Positions 1 through 7,670 of a stretch of 64,000 nucleotides of DNA are shown in pieces (position 1 is the stretch's first letter; each line of letters begins with the position of its first letter). Source of the DNA: Azorhizobium sp943371865 (GTDB taxonomy: Bacteria; Pseudomonadota; Alphaproteobacteria; Rhizobiales; Xanthobacteraceae). The notes below the pieces were generated by a model. The model saw only the letters and a program-made list of their open reading frames with translations, searched no databases and was not told the DNA's origin. The stretch covers positions 121,962 to 185,961 of the forward strand of contig NZ_CALRWL010000004.1 of the NCBI RefSeq assembly GCF_943371865.1, written 5' to 3'. A program made the translations under genes and the position numbers.

Positions 1-258
1 GGGGTGTTTTCGCCTCGAACAAGTCGCTTATAACGCACCCGGCCGGAGAAAGTTCCCGCAGGCGCGGAAAACCTTCGCCCGTGCGAGGAACAGAAAGCCG
101 GGATCCGCATTGTACTCCAGGTGCTCCACAGATGCAGCCCACCCGATGCGTGACGCGATGGATCGCCGGGTGCGCGCCGCTGCGACGCAGGTGAGCCCGT
201 GGTAGGTGAGTTGCCCGGCAGACGCGTTCCATCTGCCGGAACCGAACGGGAGCAATAG
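1..258. other. upstream region without a gene
   Basis: No coding sequence with credible composition is visible here. It carries the ribosome binding site (GGGAG near 248-252) of the sensor kinase that starts at 259. A GGAAC at 238-242 is not followed by CGTT at the spacing an EcfG promoter needs, so I do not call a stress promoter for the kinase. Confidence 0.5.
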
Positions 259-1983
259 ATGTCGGTGCGGCAGAGAGAGACGCGGGATGTGCGCCGCAGG
301 GAACGCGCCACCATCTTCGCGTCGGCTCTGGGGAATCCGCGCAGCCTCCTGGATAGCGTTCGGCGCCGGCTGATCCTGGTGATCCTGGTGGCGATCATGC
401 CCATCGCCTCGGCCTGCATGCTCCAGGGCGTGCTGCAGATGCGCCGCGCCACCGAAGAGGCGCAGCACCGCCTGTCCCAGTCCGCCATCACCGCCGCCGG
501 CAGCGTGCAGAATGTGTTCGCCTCCGCCGAGAATGTGCTTCAGGCGCTGAAGAATTCCAGCGACGTGCGCACCGCCGATCCCGATTGCGGCCCGACCCTG
601 GCCGGGGCCAACATCAGCGTCCAGTTCAGCGCCAACATCACCCTGGTCGGCGCCGATGGCCGCGTGCGCTGCTCGGCTTTGGCGGAGACCGACATGGATG
701 TCTCCGGCCGGACCTGGTGGCGGGAGGCGATCCAGAACAAGGACTTCAGCATCAGCCCGCGTCTGGTGAGCTCCGTCACCCGCATCGAGGTGCTGGCCGG
801 GGTGCTGCCGCTGTTCAACGCCAATGCGGATTTCGAGGGGGCGCTGGTCATCGCCATCACCGCCAGCTGGCTGGATACGCTGCTGAAGCGCGACATGTCG
901 CCGGACACGGCGGTGATCTCCCTGCTGGATGCGAACGGGGCGGAGGTGGCCTCCAATGCCGGGACCGCCGGCCGCCGCCTGTTCGCCGGCCGCGATCTGG
1001 CGGCGGCGCAGGATCAATTGGGGGAAACGGTGGATGATGCGGGCGTCGCCTGGAGCTTCGCCGTGGCGCCGCTGGATCGCCATGGCCTGCTGGTGGCCAT
1101 CGCCCGGCCCACCGCCGACCTGTTCCAATGGACCCTGGTGCATGTGCTGATCAGCTTCGTGCTGCCGGTGGTGATGGTGATATTCACCCTGGTGGCGATC
1201 TGGCTGGCCACCGACCGCATCGTGCTGCAATGGCTGCTGTATCTGCGCCGGGTGACCGCGGTCTATGCCCAGGGGCACTATGGCTTCCGCCCCACCCGCA
1301 TGAGCCAGGCCCCCAGCGAGTTCCGGGTGCTGGGCGCGGCCATCGAGGACATGGCGCTGGCGGTGCGCGAGCGCGACGCCAAGCTGCGCGACGGCCTGGC
1401 GGAGAAAACTGCTTTGGTGCGGGAGATCCACCACCGCATCAAGAACAGCCTGCAGGTGGTGGTGAGCCTGCTCAGCCTCTATGGCGGCGGCGTGGCGCCG
1501 GGCAAGGACCGCCGGCGCTTCGAGCAATTGCGGGTGCGGATCAATACGCTCGCCGTGGTCCATCGCATCTTCTACGAGGCCAGCGAAGGCTCGGAAGTGC
1601 GGGTGCGCGAGCTGCTGCGGGAAATGGCGGTGCTGCTGGAAGGCGCGGCCGATCGCAACGTGCTGGTGGCGGTGGAGGCCCAGGACACCACCTTGCCTAC
1701 GGATTTCGCCGTCCCGCTGGCCCTGATGGTCAGCGAGATCATCATGTCCATGGCGCGCCCCGAGGCGCCCCAGCCGGTACGGATCCAATTGTCGTGCGCG
1801 GTGGAGGGGGCGAATTTCATCATCGCCATCCTGTCGTCGGAGCCCACCGAGGGCCGGCTCGATGAAGGCCAGGCGGATCTGGCGCATGGCTTCGCCCGCC
1901 AGCTGGGCGCCACCATCGAGGCCGAGGACCTGCCGGGCGGCGCCAGCGTGCGGGTGTCGTTCTCGCCGCGCCGGGCGTGTTGA
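259..1983 (+). CDS. membrane sensor histidine kinase, HisKA_2 type, with degenerate ATPase domain (PhyP/PhyK-like)
   Basis: This is a 574-residue sensor protein. A first membrane segment lies near residues 37-56, an extracytoplasmic sensing region near 60-290, a second membrane segment near 292-318, then a linker. The H-box reads EIHHRIKNSLQ near residue 390, the HisKA_2 form used by kinases of the general stress response. The C-terminal ATP-binding domain looks broken. Where family members have an Asn in the N-box it reads EIIMSMARPE, and no DxGxG motif follows. It may therefore act as a phosphatase or scaffold on a PhyR-type regulator, as proposed for PhyP proteins, rather than as a kinase. 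The start has GGGAG six bases upstream. It sits 250 bp before a stress gene and 800 bp before ecfG, on the same strand. The role is inferred from the H-box and neighbours. Confidence 0.8.
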   Translation: MSVRQRETRDVRRRERATIFASALGNPRSLLDSVRRRLILVILVAIMPIASACMLQGVLQMRRATEEAQHRLSQSAITAAGSVQNVFASAENVLQALKNSSDVRTADPDCGPTLAGANISVQFSANITLVGADGRVRCSALAETDMDVSGRTWWREAIQNKDFSISPRLVSSVTRIEVLAGVLPLFNANADFEGALVIAITASWLDTLLKRDMSPDTAVISLLDANGAEVASNAGTAGRRLFAGRDLAAAQDQLGETVDDAGVAWSFAVAPLDRHGLLVAIARPTADLFQWTLVHVLISFVLPVVMVIFTLVAIWLATDRIVLQWLLYLRRVTAVYAQGHYGFRPTRMSQAPSEFRVLGAAIEDMALAVRERDAKLRDGLAEKTALVREIHHRIKNSLQVVVSLLSLYGGGVAPGKDRRRFEQLRVRINTLAVVHRIFYEASEGSEVRVRELLREMAVLLEGAADRNVLVAVEAQDTTLPTDFAVPLALMVSEIIMSMARPEAPQPVRIQLSCAVEGANFIIAILSSEPTEGRLDEGQADLAHGFARQLGATIEAEDLPGGASVRVSFSPRRAC

Positions 1984-2235
1984 GGCGTTCGGTCTCTCTG
2001 TTGACGCCCGGATTGTCCTGTAAAAGGTAATCGAGGGCGTAGGAACAGCTTGCGCTGTCCTCTGATCGGTAGAAACGCCGCGCTCAATTCATCACGGATA
2101 GATGACCGATTCCCTTGTATCAAATTGATGGGATCGTCTGGACCGAGGCTTTCGGTTTTACACCGGAACCGGAGCGGGCGCGCTTCGTTGTGCTCAGGAA
2201 GCCGCAGACGGCTAACCTTGCAGAGGAGCGAAGCA
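1984..2235. other. intergenic region with stress promoter
   Basis: A gap of about 250 bp between the kinase and the KGG protein. The only signal I can support is the EcfG-type promoter at 2165-2189. The first 180 bp hold no convincing gene. Confidence 0.5.
2165..2189 (+). promoter_or_regulatory. EcfG-type promoter before the KGG gene
   Basis: GGAAC at 2165-2169 and CGTT at 2186-2189 are separated by exactly 16 bases, matching the general stress response consensus GGAAC-N16/17-CGTT. The KGG gene starts 46 bases downstream. Confidence 0.85.
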
Positions 2236-2511
2236 ATGGCACAGACGCGCGAAAAGGGTCCCTCCAATCGGGGCTTCGCGGCCATGGACGCCGAGAAGCA
2301 GCGCGCCATTGCGCGCAAGGGCGGCGAGAGCGTGCCGGCCGAGAAGCGCAGTTTCTCTCAGAACCGGGCCTTGGCCTCCGCCGCCGGCCGCAAGGGCGGC
2401 CAGAGCGTGGCCGACGAGGACCGCAGCTTTTCCAAGGATCGCTCGCTGGCCTCCCAGGCCGGCCAGAAGGGTGGCCAGGCCTCCCATTCCGGCGGCGGCG
2501 AACGGAGCTGA
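2236..2511 (+). CDS. KGG-repeat general stress protein (YciG/Con-10-like)
   Basis: This is a small, very hydrophilic protein of 91 residues. It has three repeats of about 26 residues, each holding a (R/Q)KGG motif followed by a charged stretch and SFS(Q/K)(N/D)R. This is the pattern of the KGG (stress-induced bacterial acidophilic repeat) family, which includes E. coli YciG and fungal Con-10. Such proteins are commonly induced by stationary phase, desiccation or osmotic stress; their molecular action is not well defined. The ATG at 2236 has GAGGAG eight bases upstream. An EcfG-type promoter directly precedes it, so it is very likely a direct target of the sigma factor encoded just downstream. 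Confidence 0.9.
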   Translation: MAQTREKGPSNRGFAAMDAEKQRAIARKGGESVPAEKRSFSQNRALASAAGRKGGQSVADEDRSFSKDRSLASQAGQKGGQASHSGGGERS

Positions 2512-2611
2512 GGCGCCGCGCCCCGGCCGCCGCGCCCGGTTCCGCGCCGCGGAACCGATCCGGCCCCGCCGGTAAAAAAGCGAAATCCGCCTGCAACAGC
2601 GAAGTTCCTAA

Positions 2612-2637
2612 GGAACCCAAACGGCAGCGCTGACGTT
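2612..2637 (+). promoter_or_regulatory. EcfG-type promoter before ecfG (autoregulation)
   Basis: GGAAC at 2612-2616 and CGTT at 2634-2637 with a 17-base spacer. It lies about 150 bases before the ecfG start, so the sigma factor probably drives its own gene, as is common for EcfG. Confidence 0.8.
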
Positions 2638-2789
2638 GGACTCGTCACGGAAGGGATGTTGTGGCTGTCCCGCACGCGGCCTTCGGGTGCCATGCTATGG
2701 TGCCTGGGGGAGAGGCGCCCGCTTCGGCGGGCGGCCTTCGCGGACGGGGACGGGCTCTTCACCCAGAGGAAGCGGATATCGGACGCCCC

Positions 2790-3362
2790 ATGGAATTGCC
2801 TCAAGAGACCGACGTCGCACGCACTGCCGACATGCGCACGCATGTGCTGGAGTTCATGCCGGCGCTCCGCGCCTTCGCGAGGTCCTTGACGCGCAACCGG
2901 ACCGAAGCCGACGATCTGGTCCAGGAAACCCTGCTCAAAGCGCTGTCGAACATCGACAAGTTCGATCCCGGCACCAATCTGCGGGCCTGGCTGTTCACCA
3001 TCCTGCGCAACACCTATTACACCGAGATCCGCAAGCGCCGCCGCGAGAATGACGGCATGGCCACCCTGGCCCAGCAGGATTCCAATGTCGGCCCGGCCCA
3101 GGAATGGGCGGTGACGCTGACCAGCCTCAAGGAAGCGCTCGAACTGCTGCCCAGCGATCAGCGCGAGGCGCTGGTGCTGGTGGGCGCGGCGGGCCTCTCC
3201 TATGAGGAAGCCGCCGACGTGTGCGGCTGCGCCCTCGGCACCATCAAGAGCCGCGTCAATCGCGCCCGTGCCAAGCTGCTGGTGCTCATGGGGGCGGAAG
3301 AGACCTCCGACGTGGTCGAACCCGACGCCCTGTCCATGTCCGCCGCCCGCAGCGTCGGCTAG
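2790..3362 (+). CDS. ecfG: EcfG-family sigma factor of the general stress response
   Basis: This is a 190-residue extracytoplasmic-function sigma factor. Region 2 is clear (FARSLTRNRTEADDLVQETL, then FDPGTNLRAWLFTILRNTYY), with the linker KRRREND typical of EcfG. Region 4 follows (LPSDQREALVLVGAAGLSYEEA ending in a helix-turn-helix, GTIKSRVNRARAKL). EcfG redirects RNA polymerase to stress genes once PhyR has pulled NepR off it. I chose the ATG at 2790; an upstream in-frame extension to 2661 is poorly conserved in character and an internal ATG at 2832 also exists. The gene has its own EcfG-type promoter. NepR is encoded 800 bp away on the opposite strand, unlike the usual nepR-ecfG operon. Confidence 0.93.
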   Translation: MELPQETDVARTADMRTHVLEFMPALRAFARSLTRNRTEADDLVQETLLKALSNIDKFDPGTNLRAWLFTILRNTYYTEIRKRRRENDGMATLAQQDSNVGPAQEWAVTLTSLKEALELLPSDQREALVLVGAAGLSYEEAADVCGCALGTIKSRVNRARAKLLVLMGAEETSDVVEPDALSMSAARSVG

Positions 3363-4107
3363 GGCATTTCCCGTTTCGTCGCTGGGGTGAAGATCTCGCT
3401 CGCCCGGTTTGATCGCGCGGCGCCTTCACGTCCGCCGGCATGTCCTTCGCTCGACCGGCATCGGCGCGTCCTGGCGCGGCTGTCGGCCCTGCGGGCATCG
3501 GCGTGTGATGTCAGGCGGGCGATCCGGCGGCAGCCTTCAGGGCGCTTCGGCCGGTCGATGACAGGGCGCCGCTGCGCAGGCACGCCTGAAGGCGCCACGA
3601 GACGCGGTGGCCGGCCCGCGCCATCGCTCCACACCATCGCGCATCATGGCATCCCGTCTCGCGCACCTGGTGTTAGATCCAGGCGGCATAAGCTGTCCCG
3701 TCCGCTCTGCGGCTGGCGATGGCGTGAGATCTGGGAGGCGCAGCCAGCTCCGGCGCATTGCTGAGCGGGCGGATGGAAATGGGGTGCGCGGGAGTGTGGG
3801 AAGGGCAATGCGCCCCCTCCCATCCGCGCACCGTACCCCCTCCCCCGCAAGGGGGGAGGGAGAGCGAGCGGCGCGGGTGCGCTGAGCCGTGGGTACGCCG
3901 GAAGGCGCTCACAGAAGACGCAAAAGCGGCGAGAACAAACGGGCGTAGCGTCACCACCCACGCGCGGATCGTGTGGCGCGCGCCTTCGTGTCGCCTGCGC
4001 CGAAGTCGTCGCGCGATGGCCGCACGGGAAGGCCATGGGGCGGGCGCGCTGAGCGTACAGGCGGCGGGGAGGGGTCATCGAACCGGGCGCTCGGTTCTGC
4101 CGACGCA
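3363..4107. other. gene-poor interval between ecfG and nepR
   Basis: About 745 bp with no convincing coding sequence. Open frames on both strands translate to Arg/Ala/Pro-rich sequence typical of GC-rich noncoding DNA. The one structured element is a C/G palindrome at 3836-3860 that recurs elsewhere in the window. A small RNA cannot be excluded. Confidence 0.5.
3836..3860. repeat. REP-like palindrome
   Basis: A run of C and T, the loop GCAA, then a run of G and A forms a near-perfect hairpin (core CCCTCCCCCGCAAGGGGGG). The same core occurs twice near 20490-20626, so this is a dispersed intergenic repeat. Confidence 0.6.
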
Positions 4108-4141
4108 ATAAAAAAGCCGCAGGCCCTTTCGGGCACGCGGC
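4108..4141 (-). terminator. Rho-independent terminator of nepR
   Basis: Read on the minus strand: GCCGC, GT, GCCC, loop GAAA, GGGC, CT, GCGGC, then TTTTTT. It lies about 40 bases after the nepR stop. Confidence 0.85.
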
Positions 4142-4182
4142 ATCTCATTCGGTCTCACGCCGGAAAGGCGCCGGAACGCGCG

Positions 4183-4419
4183 CTAGCGGGTTTCCGGCAC
4201 GGGCGGCGTATCCGCCGCATCGTCCGCGACGGGTTTGGACGCGTCAGCATCCGGTGTTGCCGCTGGCGTTCCACCTTCGAACGCCCCCTGCAACTGGGCC
4301 GCCAGCTTCATCAGTTCGTCGGGCATGTCTTCGTGCGTATAATCATCGAACAGCTGGCGCAGCTCTTTCCCAAGCAGATCCTGCCGCGCCGAAATATCCC
4401 GGCGATGAGGCGCTCTCAT
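4183..4419 (-). CDS. nepR: NepR anti-sigma factor
   Basis: This is a 78-residue protein. The core LLGKELRQLFDDYTHEDMPD followed by ELMKLAAQLQ matches the two-helix NepR signature, which binds EcfG and is captured by phosphorylated PhyR. The C-terminal 35 residues are an acidic, Pro/Ala-rich tail of low complexity. I chose the ATG at 4419 because GGGAGG lies five bases upstream; longer forms starting at 4449 or 4476 are possible. A strong terminator follows. NepR is normally encoded immediately upstream of ecfG. Here it faces it from 800 bp away and lies downstream, on the same strand, of the small stress gene 4621-4923, with which it may share a promoter. Confidence 0.87.
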   Translation of the reverse strand: MRAPHRRDISARQDLLGKELRQLFDDYTHEDMPDELMKLAAQLQGAFEGGTPAATPDADASKPVADDAADTPPVPETR

Positions 4420-4620
4420 GCCGCCTCCCTCTCTCTGCACTTGCGTCATGGGACGATCCGGGCGCTGACTGCGCATGATGACTGCTCGCCTGCTTCTGAA
4501 AAGCTGCCGTGTGGAAAACCGGTGAAGGGCCCCGCCTCAAGCTCTGCCACGACGGGGTGCCGCAGCGCAAGACATCTTGGCTGCCGCCGGACTGGTCCAT
4601 CCCGTTCGTGTCTCAAGCGC

Positions 4621-4923
4621 TCAATCCTTGTAAAGCCGCGATGAGCCGTCGATGACGCGGGAGTCATCGCCGTCCCAGTCGCCGTGCGTCGCCGGCATGT
4701 CGTGCGCGTCCTGGCCGGTACGCTTGCCGATGGCGGCATCCGCAAGGCGCAACAGGCGGCGTTCTTCGTCTGCTTCCCGCGGCCTGCGGGGCCGCGCGAA
4801 ATCTCGGGTGCACTGTTCCGGAGCGAATTCACACTGGTCGTAGCCGTGAGGGATTGCTCCCTCCGGCCAAGCGACCCGTTCGCCCGGCGTTGTCCCAGTG
4901 GGGGGCAGTCGCTGTGCGGCCAT
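4621..4923 (-). CDS. small hydrophilic protein of unknown function under an EcfG-type promoter
   Basis: This is a 100-residue, charged protein that I do not recognise. It has an N-terminal part with PPTGTTPGERVAWPEGAIPHGY, a central Arg/Glu-rich stretch (RPRRPREADEERRLLRLADA) and an acidic tail ending in RVIDGSSRLYKD. There is no signal peptide or membrane segment. Two Cys lie near residues 34-40. The ATG at 4923 has GGAGAG six bases upstream. An EcfG-type promoter lies about 50 bases before the start, which argues that the gene is real and belongs to the stress regulon. NepR follows 200 bases downstream on the same strand. Confidence 0.7.
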   Translation of the reverse strand: MAAQRLPPTGTTPGERVAWPEGAIPHGYDQCEFAPEQCTRDFARPRRPREADEERRLLRLADAAIGKRTGQDAHDMPATHGDWDGDDSRVIDGSSRLYKD

Positions 4924-4972
4924 GGTTGCTCTCCTTCGAACGTGACGTCTTCGGGACGTGCAGTTGTGAGGA

Positions 4973-4997
4973 AACGCCACACCTTGAACTTTGTTCC
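4973..4997 (-). promoter_or_regulatory. EcfG-type promoter, minus strand
   Basis: On the minus strand GGAAC (4997-4993) and CGTT (4976-4973) are 16 bases apart. It drives the gene 4923-4621 and perhaps nepR beyond it. Confidence 0.85.
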
Positions 4998-5042
4998 GAA
5001 CCTGCAAACGGATTCTTGCGGCGGAGTTTCCGGCGCGAAGGT

Positions 5043-5067
5043 GGAACCGTCAGGCGTGCGGATGGTT
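5043..5067 (+). promoter_or_regulatory. probable EcfG-type promoter
   Basis: GGAAC at 5043-5047, 16 bases, then GGTT at 5064-5067: one mismatch from CGTT. The gene at 5121 starts 54 bases downstream. It is back to back with the minus-strand stress promoter at 4973-4997. Confidence 0.6.
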
Positions 5068-5120
5068 CCCCCAGCACAGGTTCAGCATGGGTCGTCCATG
5101 CCGGTTCATGGAGGCGAGCG

Positions 5121-5543
5121 ATGTCCGCTTTACCCAATGGCGCGCGCCCGGTGCCCGCGGCTGAAGACCTCGACGCGGACCAGCAGGAGCGCGCCGATCC
5201 CGGCCATTTCGCCCGGCAGGGGGACTATGACGATCCCCAGGCCTCACTGGTGCATGACGATGCCATCCCGCCCGGCGCGCTGGAGATGATGGCGGCTGCC
5301 CCGCCCGCCGACGAGGCCGTGCGCGATCCGCACTATCGGGCCTGGCGGGAGATGCAGCTCAGCGCCCTCGACAGCGCCTATCAGCACTGGCGGGACGCGC
5401 AGGCACGGGCCTTTGATGCCTCCTTCCTCACCTGGCGCACCAGCGCCGGCGAGACCTCGTTCGCGCAATGGCGCGAAACGGCGGCCTCCGCCCAGCTCCC
5501 GTCCGATCTGGACGAACTTTTTGCCCGGGTTCCGCGGCCCTGA
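5121..5543 (+). CDS. protein of unknown function with tryptophan-centred repeats
   Basis: This is a 140-residue soluble protein. The first 60 residues are acidic and disordered-looking. The second half carries four short repeats of about 12-15 residues, each with an aromatic residue two or three places before WR: YRAWRE, YQHWRD, FLTWRT, FAQWRE. The repeats predict amphipathic helices. I do not know the family. The ATG at 5121 has GAGGCGAG just upstream. A probable EcfG-type promoter precedes it, and the DUF1328 gene and a transglutaminase follow on the same strand, so it is likely part of the stress regulon. Confidence 0.75.
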   Translation: MSALPNGARPVPAAEDLDADQQERADPGHFARQGDYDDPQASLVHDDAIPPGALEMMAAAPPADEAVRDPHYRAWREMQLSALDSAYQHWRDAQARAFDASFLTWRTSAGETSFAQWRETAASAQLPSDLDELFARVPRP

Positions 5544-5607
5544 GCGGCCGCGTCCTGCGGGCGTTCCCTTTCCATCGTCCTGATACATCCAAAGAAGGAG
5601 CTTTCCG

Positions 5608-5787
5608 ATGCTGAGCTGGGCCCTGACATTCCTCGTGGTTGCGCTGGTGGCGGCGGTGCTTGGCTTCACCGCCATTGCCGGCACGGCCATCGAAATCGCC
5701 AAGATCATCTTCTATGTGGCGATCGTGCTGTTCCTGATCTCGGCGGTCATGGGCTTCCTGCGGCGCGGCCGCGGCTCCATGCGCTGA
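5608..5787 (+). CDS. DUF1328 small membrane protein (YtjA-like)
   Basis: This is a 59-residue protein, too short for many gene finders. Two hydrophobic helices (SWALTFLVVALVAAVLGFTA and IFYVAIVLFLISAVMGFL) are joined by IAGTAIEIAKI, and it ends in a basic tail RRGRGSMR. This is the DUF1328/YtjA pattern of small inner-membrane proteins, often found among stress-induced genes. The ATG at 5608 has AAGGAG seven bases upstream. It lies 64 bp after the Trp-repeat gene and is probably cotranscribed with it. Confidence 0.88.
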   Translation: MLSWALTFLVVALVAAVLGFTAIAGTAIEIAKIIFYVAIVLFLISAVMGFLRRGRGSMR

Positions 5788-5919
5788 CCGCCGGCGGCGC
5801 CGCACCGGCGATTGCATCCGTGCTGAGAAACACGGCATATGGCTCCGGCACGTCCGGGGCCATCGGCTCGACTTGTCCTGACCCGGCCAGGCGCGCGCCG
5901 GACCGGAAGCAGGGGCGAC

Positions 5920-7191
5920 ATGAGACGTCTGACCGTCGAGCACAGGACGCATTATCGCTACGCCGAGCCGGTGTCGTTCGGCCCCCATCGGCTGATGCTG
6001 CGGCCCCGCGACAGCCATCGGCTGCGCCTGCTGGAAGCGCATCTGACGCTGTTTCCCATTGCCGACGTGAACTATGTCTATGACGTGTTCGGCAATTCCA
6101 TCGCCCTGGTGAATTTCCAGGAAAGCGCAGGCGAATTGCGCATCGACAGCGTGCTGGAACTGGAGATCTATCCGGTGCCGCCGCTGGAGGACCTGATCGC
6201 CCCCGAAGCCAGCACCTATCCGTTCGTCTATTCCAGCGATGATCGCCTCGATATCTCGCTGACCTCAGCCCGGCACTATACCGACAGCGGCGCCGTGGAG
6301 GCGTTCGCGCGCTCGTTCCTGCCGGGCGCGGGGCCGATGCCCACCATCGACCTCTTGTTGAACATCAACCTGGCCATCAAGGAGCGCTTCGCCTATGCGG
6401 CGCGCTATGAGGAAGGCACCCAGACCCCCGCCGAGACCCTGACGCTCGCCAGCGGCACCTGCCGCGATTTCGCGCTGCTGTTCATGGAGACGGTGCGGGA
6501 ACTGGGCTTCGCGGCACGGTTCGTGACCGGCTATCTCTATACGCCGCAACTGGACCCGCTGGCTGAGGACGAATTCAACGGCGCCGGCGCGACCCATGCC
6601 TGGGCCGAGGTCTATCTGCCCGGCGCCGGCTGGATCGATTTCGATCCCACCAATGGCCTGGTGGGCACCGACCATCTGGTACGGGTGGCGGTGGTGCGTG
6701 ATCCGCGCCAGGCCATTCCGGTCAACGGCAGTTTCAGCGGTTCGGCGGGCGCGTTCCTGGGCATGGACGTGGAAGTGTTCGTCTCCGCCCATGAGGCGCC
6801 TTTGGTGCTGCCGGTGATGTCGGTGCCGCCGCCCCAGCTCACCGCCCGCGAGCGCCATCGCCGCGAAGTGGTGGTGGAGACCCTGGAGGCCGCGGCGGAA
6901 GCGGCCAGCGTCAGCGCTGTGGTCGATGCGGTGGACGGCGCCCAGCCCGATGCGCGTGAGCGGGAGATGTCCGAGCTGGAGATGTCCGAGCTGGACGTTT
7001 CGGAGCAGGACAGTTCGGACATCGAGGCTGAACCCTCTCCTTCCCAGTCCCCCGATGACGCGGGCGTGGAAGCGGCGGTTTCGCCCGACGACGGATCGCC
7101 TGCGGCAGAAGCGGATGAAGCCGGCGCGGATGCGGCTCTCCCAGAGGGCGAAGGCGCGGAACCCAAGGCGCCCCTGGTCGCTGCCGTCTGA
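5920..7191 (+). CDS. transglutaminase-like protein with acidic C-terminal extension
   Basis: This is a 423-residue protein. An N-terminal beta-rich bacterial transglutaminase-like N domain (RLTVEHRTHYRYAEPVSFGP) is followed by a transglutaminase core with a full Cys-His-Asp triad: Cys181 in SGTCRDFA, His226 in THAWAEVY and Asp242 in DFDPTNG. Such proteins are papain-fold proteases or amide-cleaving enzymes. The last 110 residues or so are unusual: very acidic, with a short Met-Ser-Glu-Leu repeat (EMSELEMSELDVSE), probably disordered. No signal peptide is visible, so it is likely cytoplasmic. The ATG at 5920 was chosen because the domain starts there. It sits at the end of the plus-strand stress genes, 130 bp after the DUF1328 gene. 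Confidence 0.87.
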   Translation: MRRLTVEHRTHYRYAEPVSFGPHRLMLRPRDSHRLRLLEAHLTLFPIADVNYVYDVFGNSIALVNFQESAGELRIDSVLELEIYPVPPLEDLIAPEASTYPFVYSSDDRLDISLTSARHYTDSGAVEAFARSFLPGAGPMPTIDLLLNINLAIKERFAYAARYEEGTQTPAETLTLASGTCRDFALLFMETVRELGFAARFVTGYLYTPQLDPLAEDEFNGAGATHAWAEVYLPGAGWIDFDPTNGLVGTDHLVRVAVVRDPRQAIPVNGSFSGSAGAFLGMDVEVFVSAHEAPLVLPVMSVPPPQLTARERHRREVVVETLEAAAEAASVSAVVDAVDGAQPDAREREMSELEMSELDVSEQDSSDIEAEPSPSQSPDDAGVEAAVSPDDGSPAAEADEAGADAALPEGEGAEPKAPLVAAV

Positions 7192-7234
7192 GGCCTGCGC
7201 GTCCGCCTGTTCAGGTTTTACGACTCGTAGGCAC

Positions 7235-7264
7235 AAAAAAAAACGGGGCGCTGATGCGCCCCGT
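7235..7264 (-). terminator. Rho-independent terminator, minus strand
   Basis: A 9-bp stem (ACGGGGCGC / GCGCCCCGT, loop four bases) is followed on the minus strand by eight Ts. It ends the unit containing the lipoprotein at 7295-7564. Confidence 0.9.
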
Positions 7265-7294
7265 CGTGGATCCTCGCTGAGAATCCCACCAGCC

Positions 7295-7564
7295 TCAGGG
7301 GCAGGGGACGGCGAAGGCGTTGCCATAGGCATCGCGCGCCCAGCAGTTCTTCGGGGTGGTGGCCGCGCCAACCACGGCGCCGGTGGCGCCGCCCAGCAGG
7401 CCGCCCACAACCGCGCCGCCAGCGGTGCCGGTCGCGGCGCCGCCGATCAGGGCGCCGGCACCGGCACCCAGGAGACCGCCGCCGACCGCGCGGTCGGATT
7501 CGGAATATTGGCTGCAGCCGGCAAGGGCCAACGCGACAGCGACCACGATCACAGCACTCTTCAT
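7295..7564 (-). CDS. glycine-zipper outer-membrane lipoprotein
   Basis: This is an 89-residue lipoprotein. The signal peptide MKSAVIVVAVALALAGC ends in a lipobox LAGC, with Cys17 predicted as the lipidated residue. The middle is a long Gly/Ala-rich glycine zipper (GGGLLGAGAGALIGGAATG), as in the YMGG/Rick_17kDa-like families. It closes with NCWARDAYGNAFAVPCP, whose two Cys may pair. The ATG at 7564 has GGGAG at good spacing; a GTG at 7570 is possible. It lies 106 bp downstream of 7671-8057 on the same strand and is probably cotranscribed from the stress promoter at 8084-8108. Confidence 0.85.
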   Translation of the reverse strand: MKSAVIVVAVALALAGCSQYSESDRAVGGGLLGAGAGALIGGAATGTAGGAVVGGLLGGATGAVVGAATTPKNCWARDAYGNAFAVPCP

Positions 7565-7670
7565 GTCCACTCTCCCTTCAACGCAGTCGCTGGCCTGATG
7601 CCAGCTTCCCGCCCCATATCATCAGTCTAAGCCTTAACCGTGGTCACACGCCACGCGCAAGCGCTGGTTG

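Noticed and set aside
238..262. EcfG promoter for the sensor kinase
   Set aside because: GGAAC is present at 238-242 but no CGTT follows at 16 or 17 bases, and it would lie on the start codon.
28..1887. 619-codon open frame antisense to the sensor kinase
   Set aside because: His/Gln/Arg-rich translation typical of the reverse complement of a GC-rich gene; no domain, and it covers a real kinase.
3387..3764. 126-codon open frame in the ecfG-nepR gap
   Set aside because: Arg/Pro/Ser-rich, no ribosome binding site and no recognisable fold; treated as noncoding.
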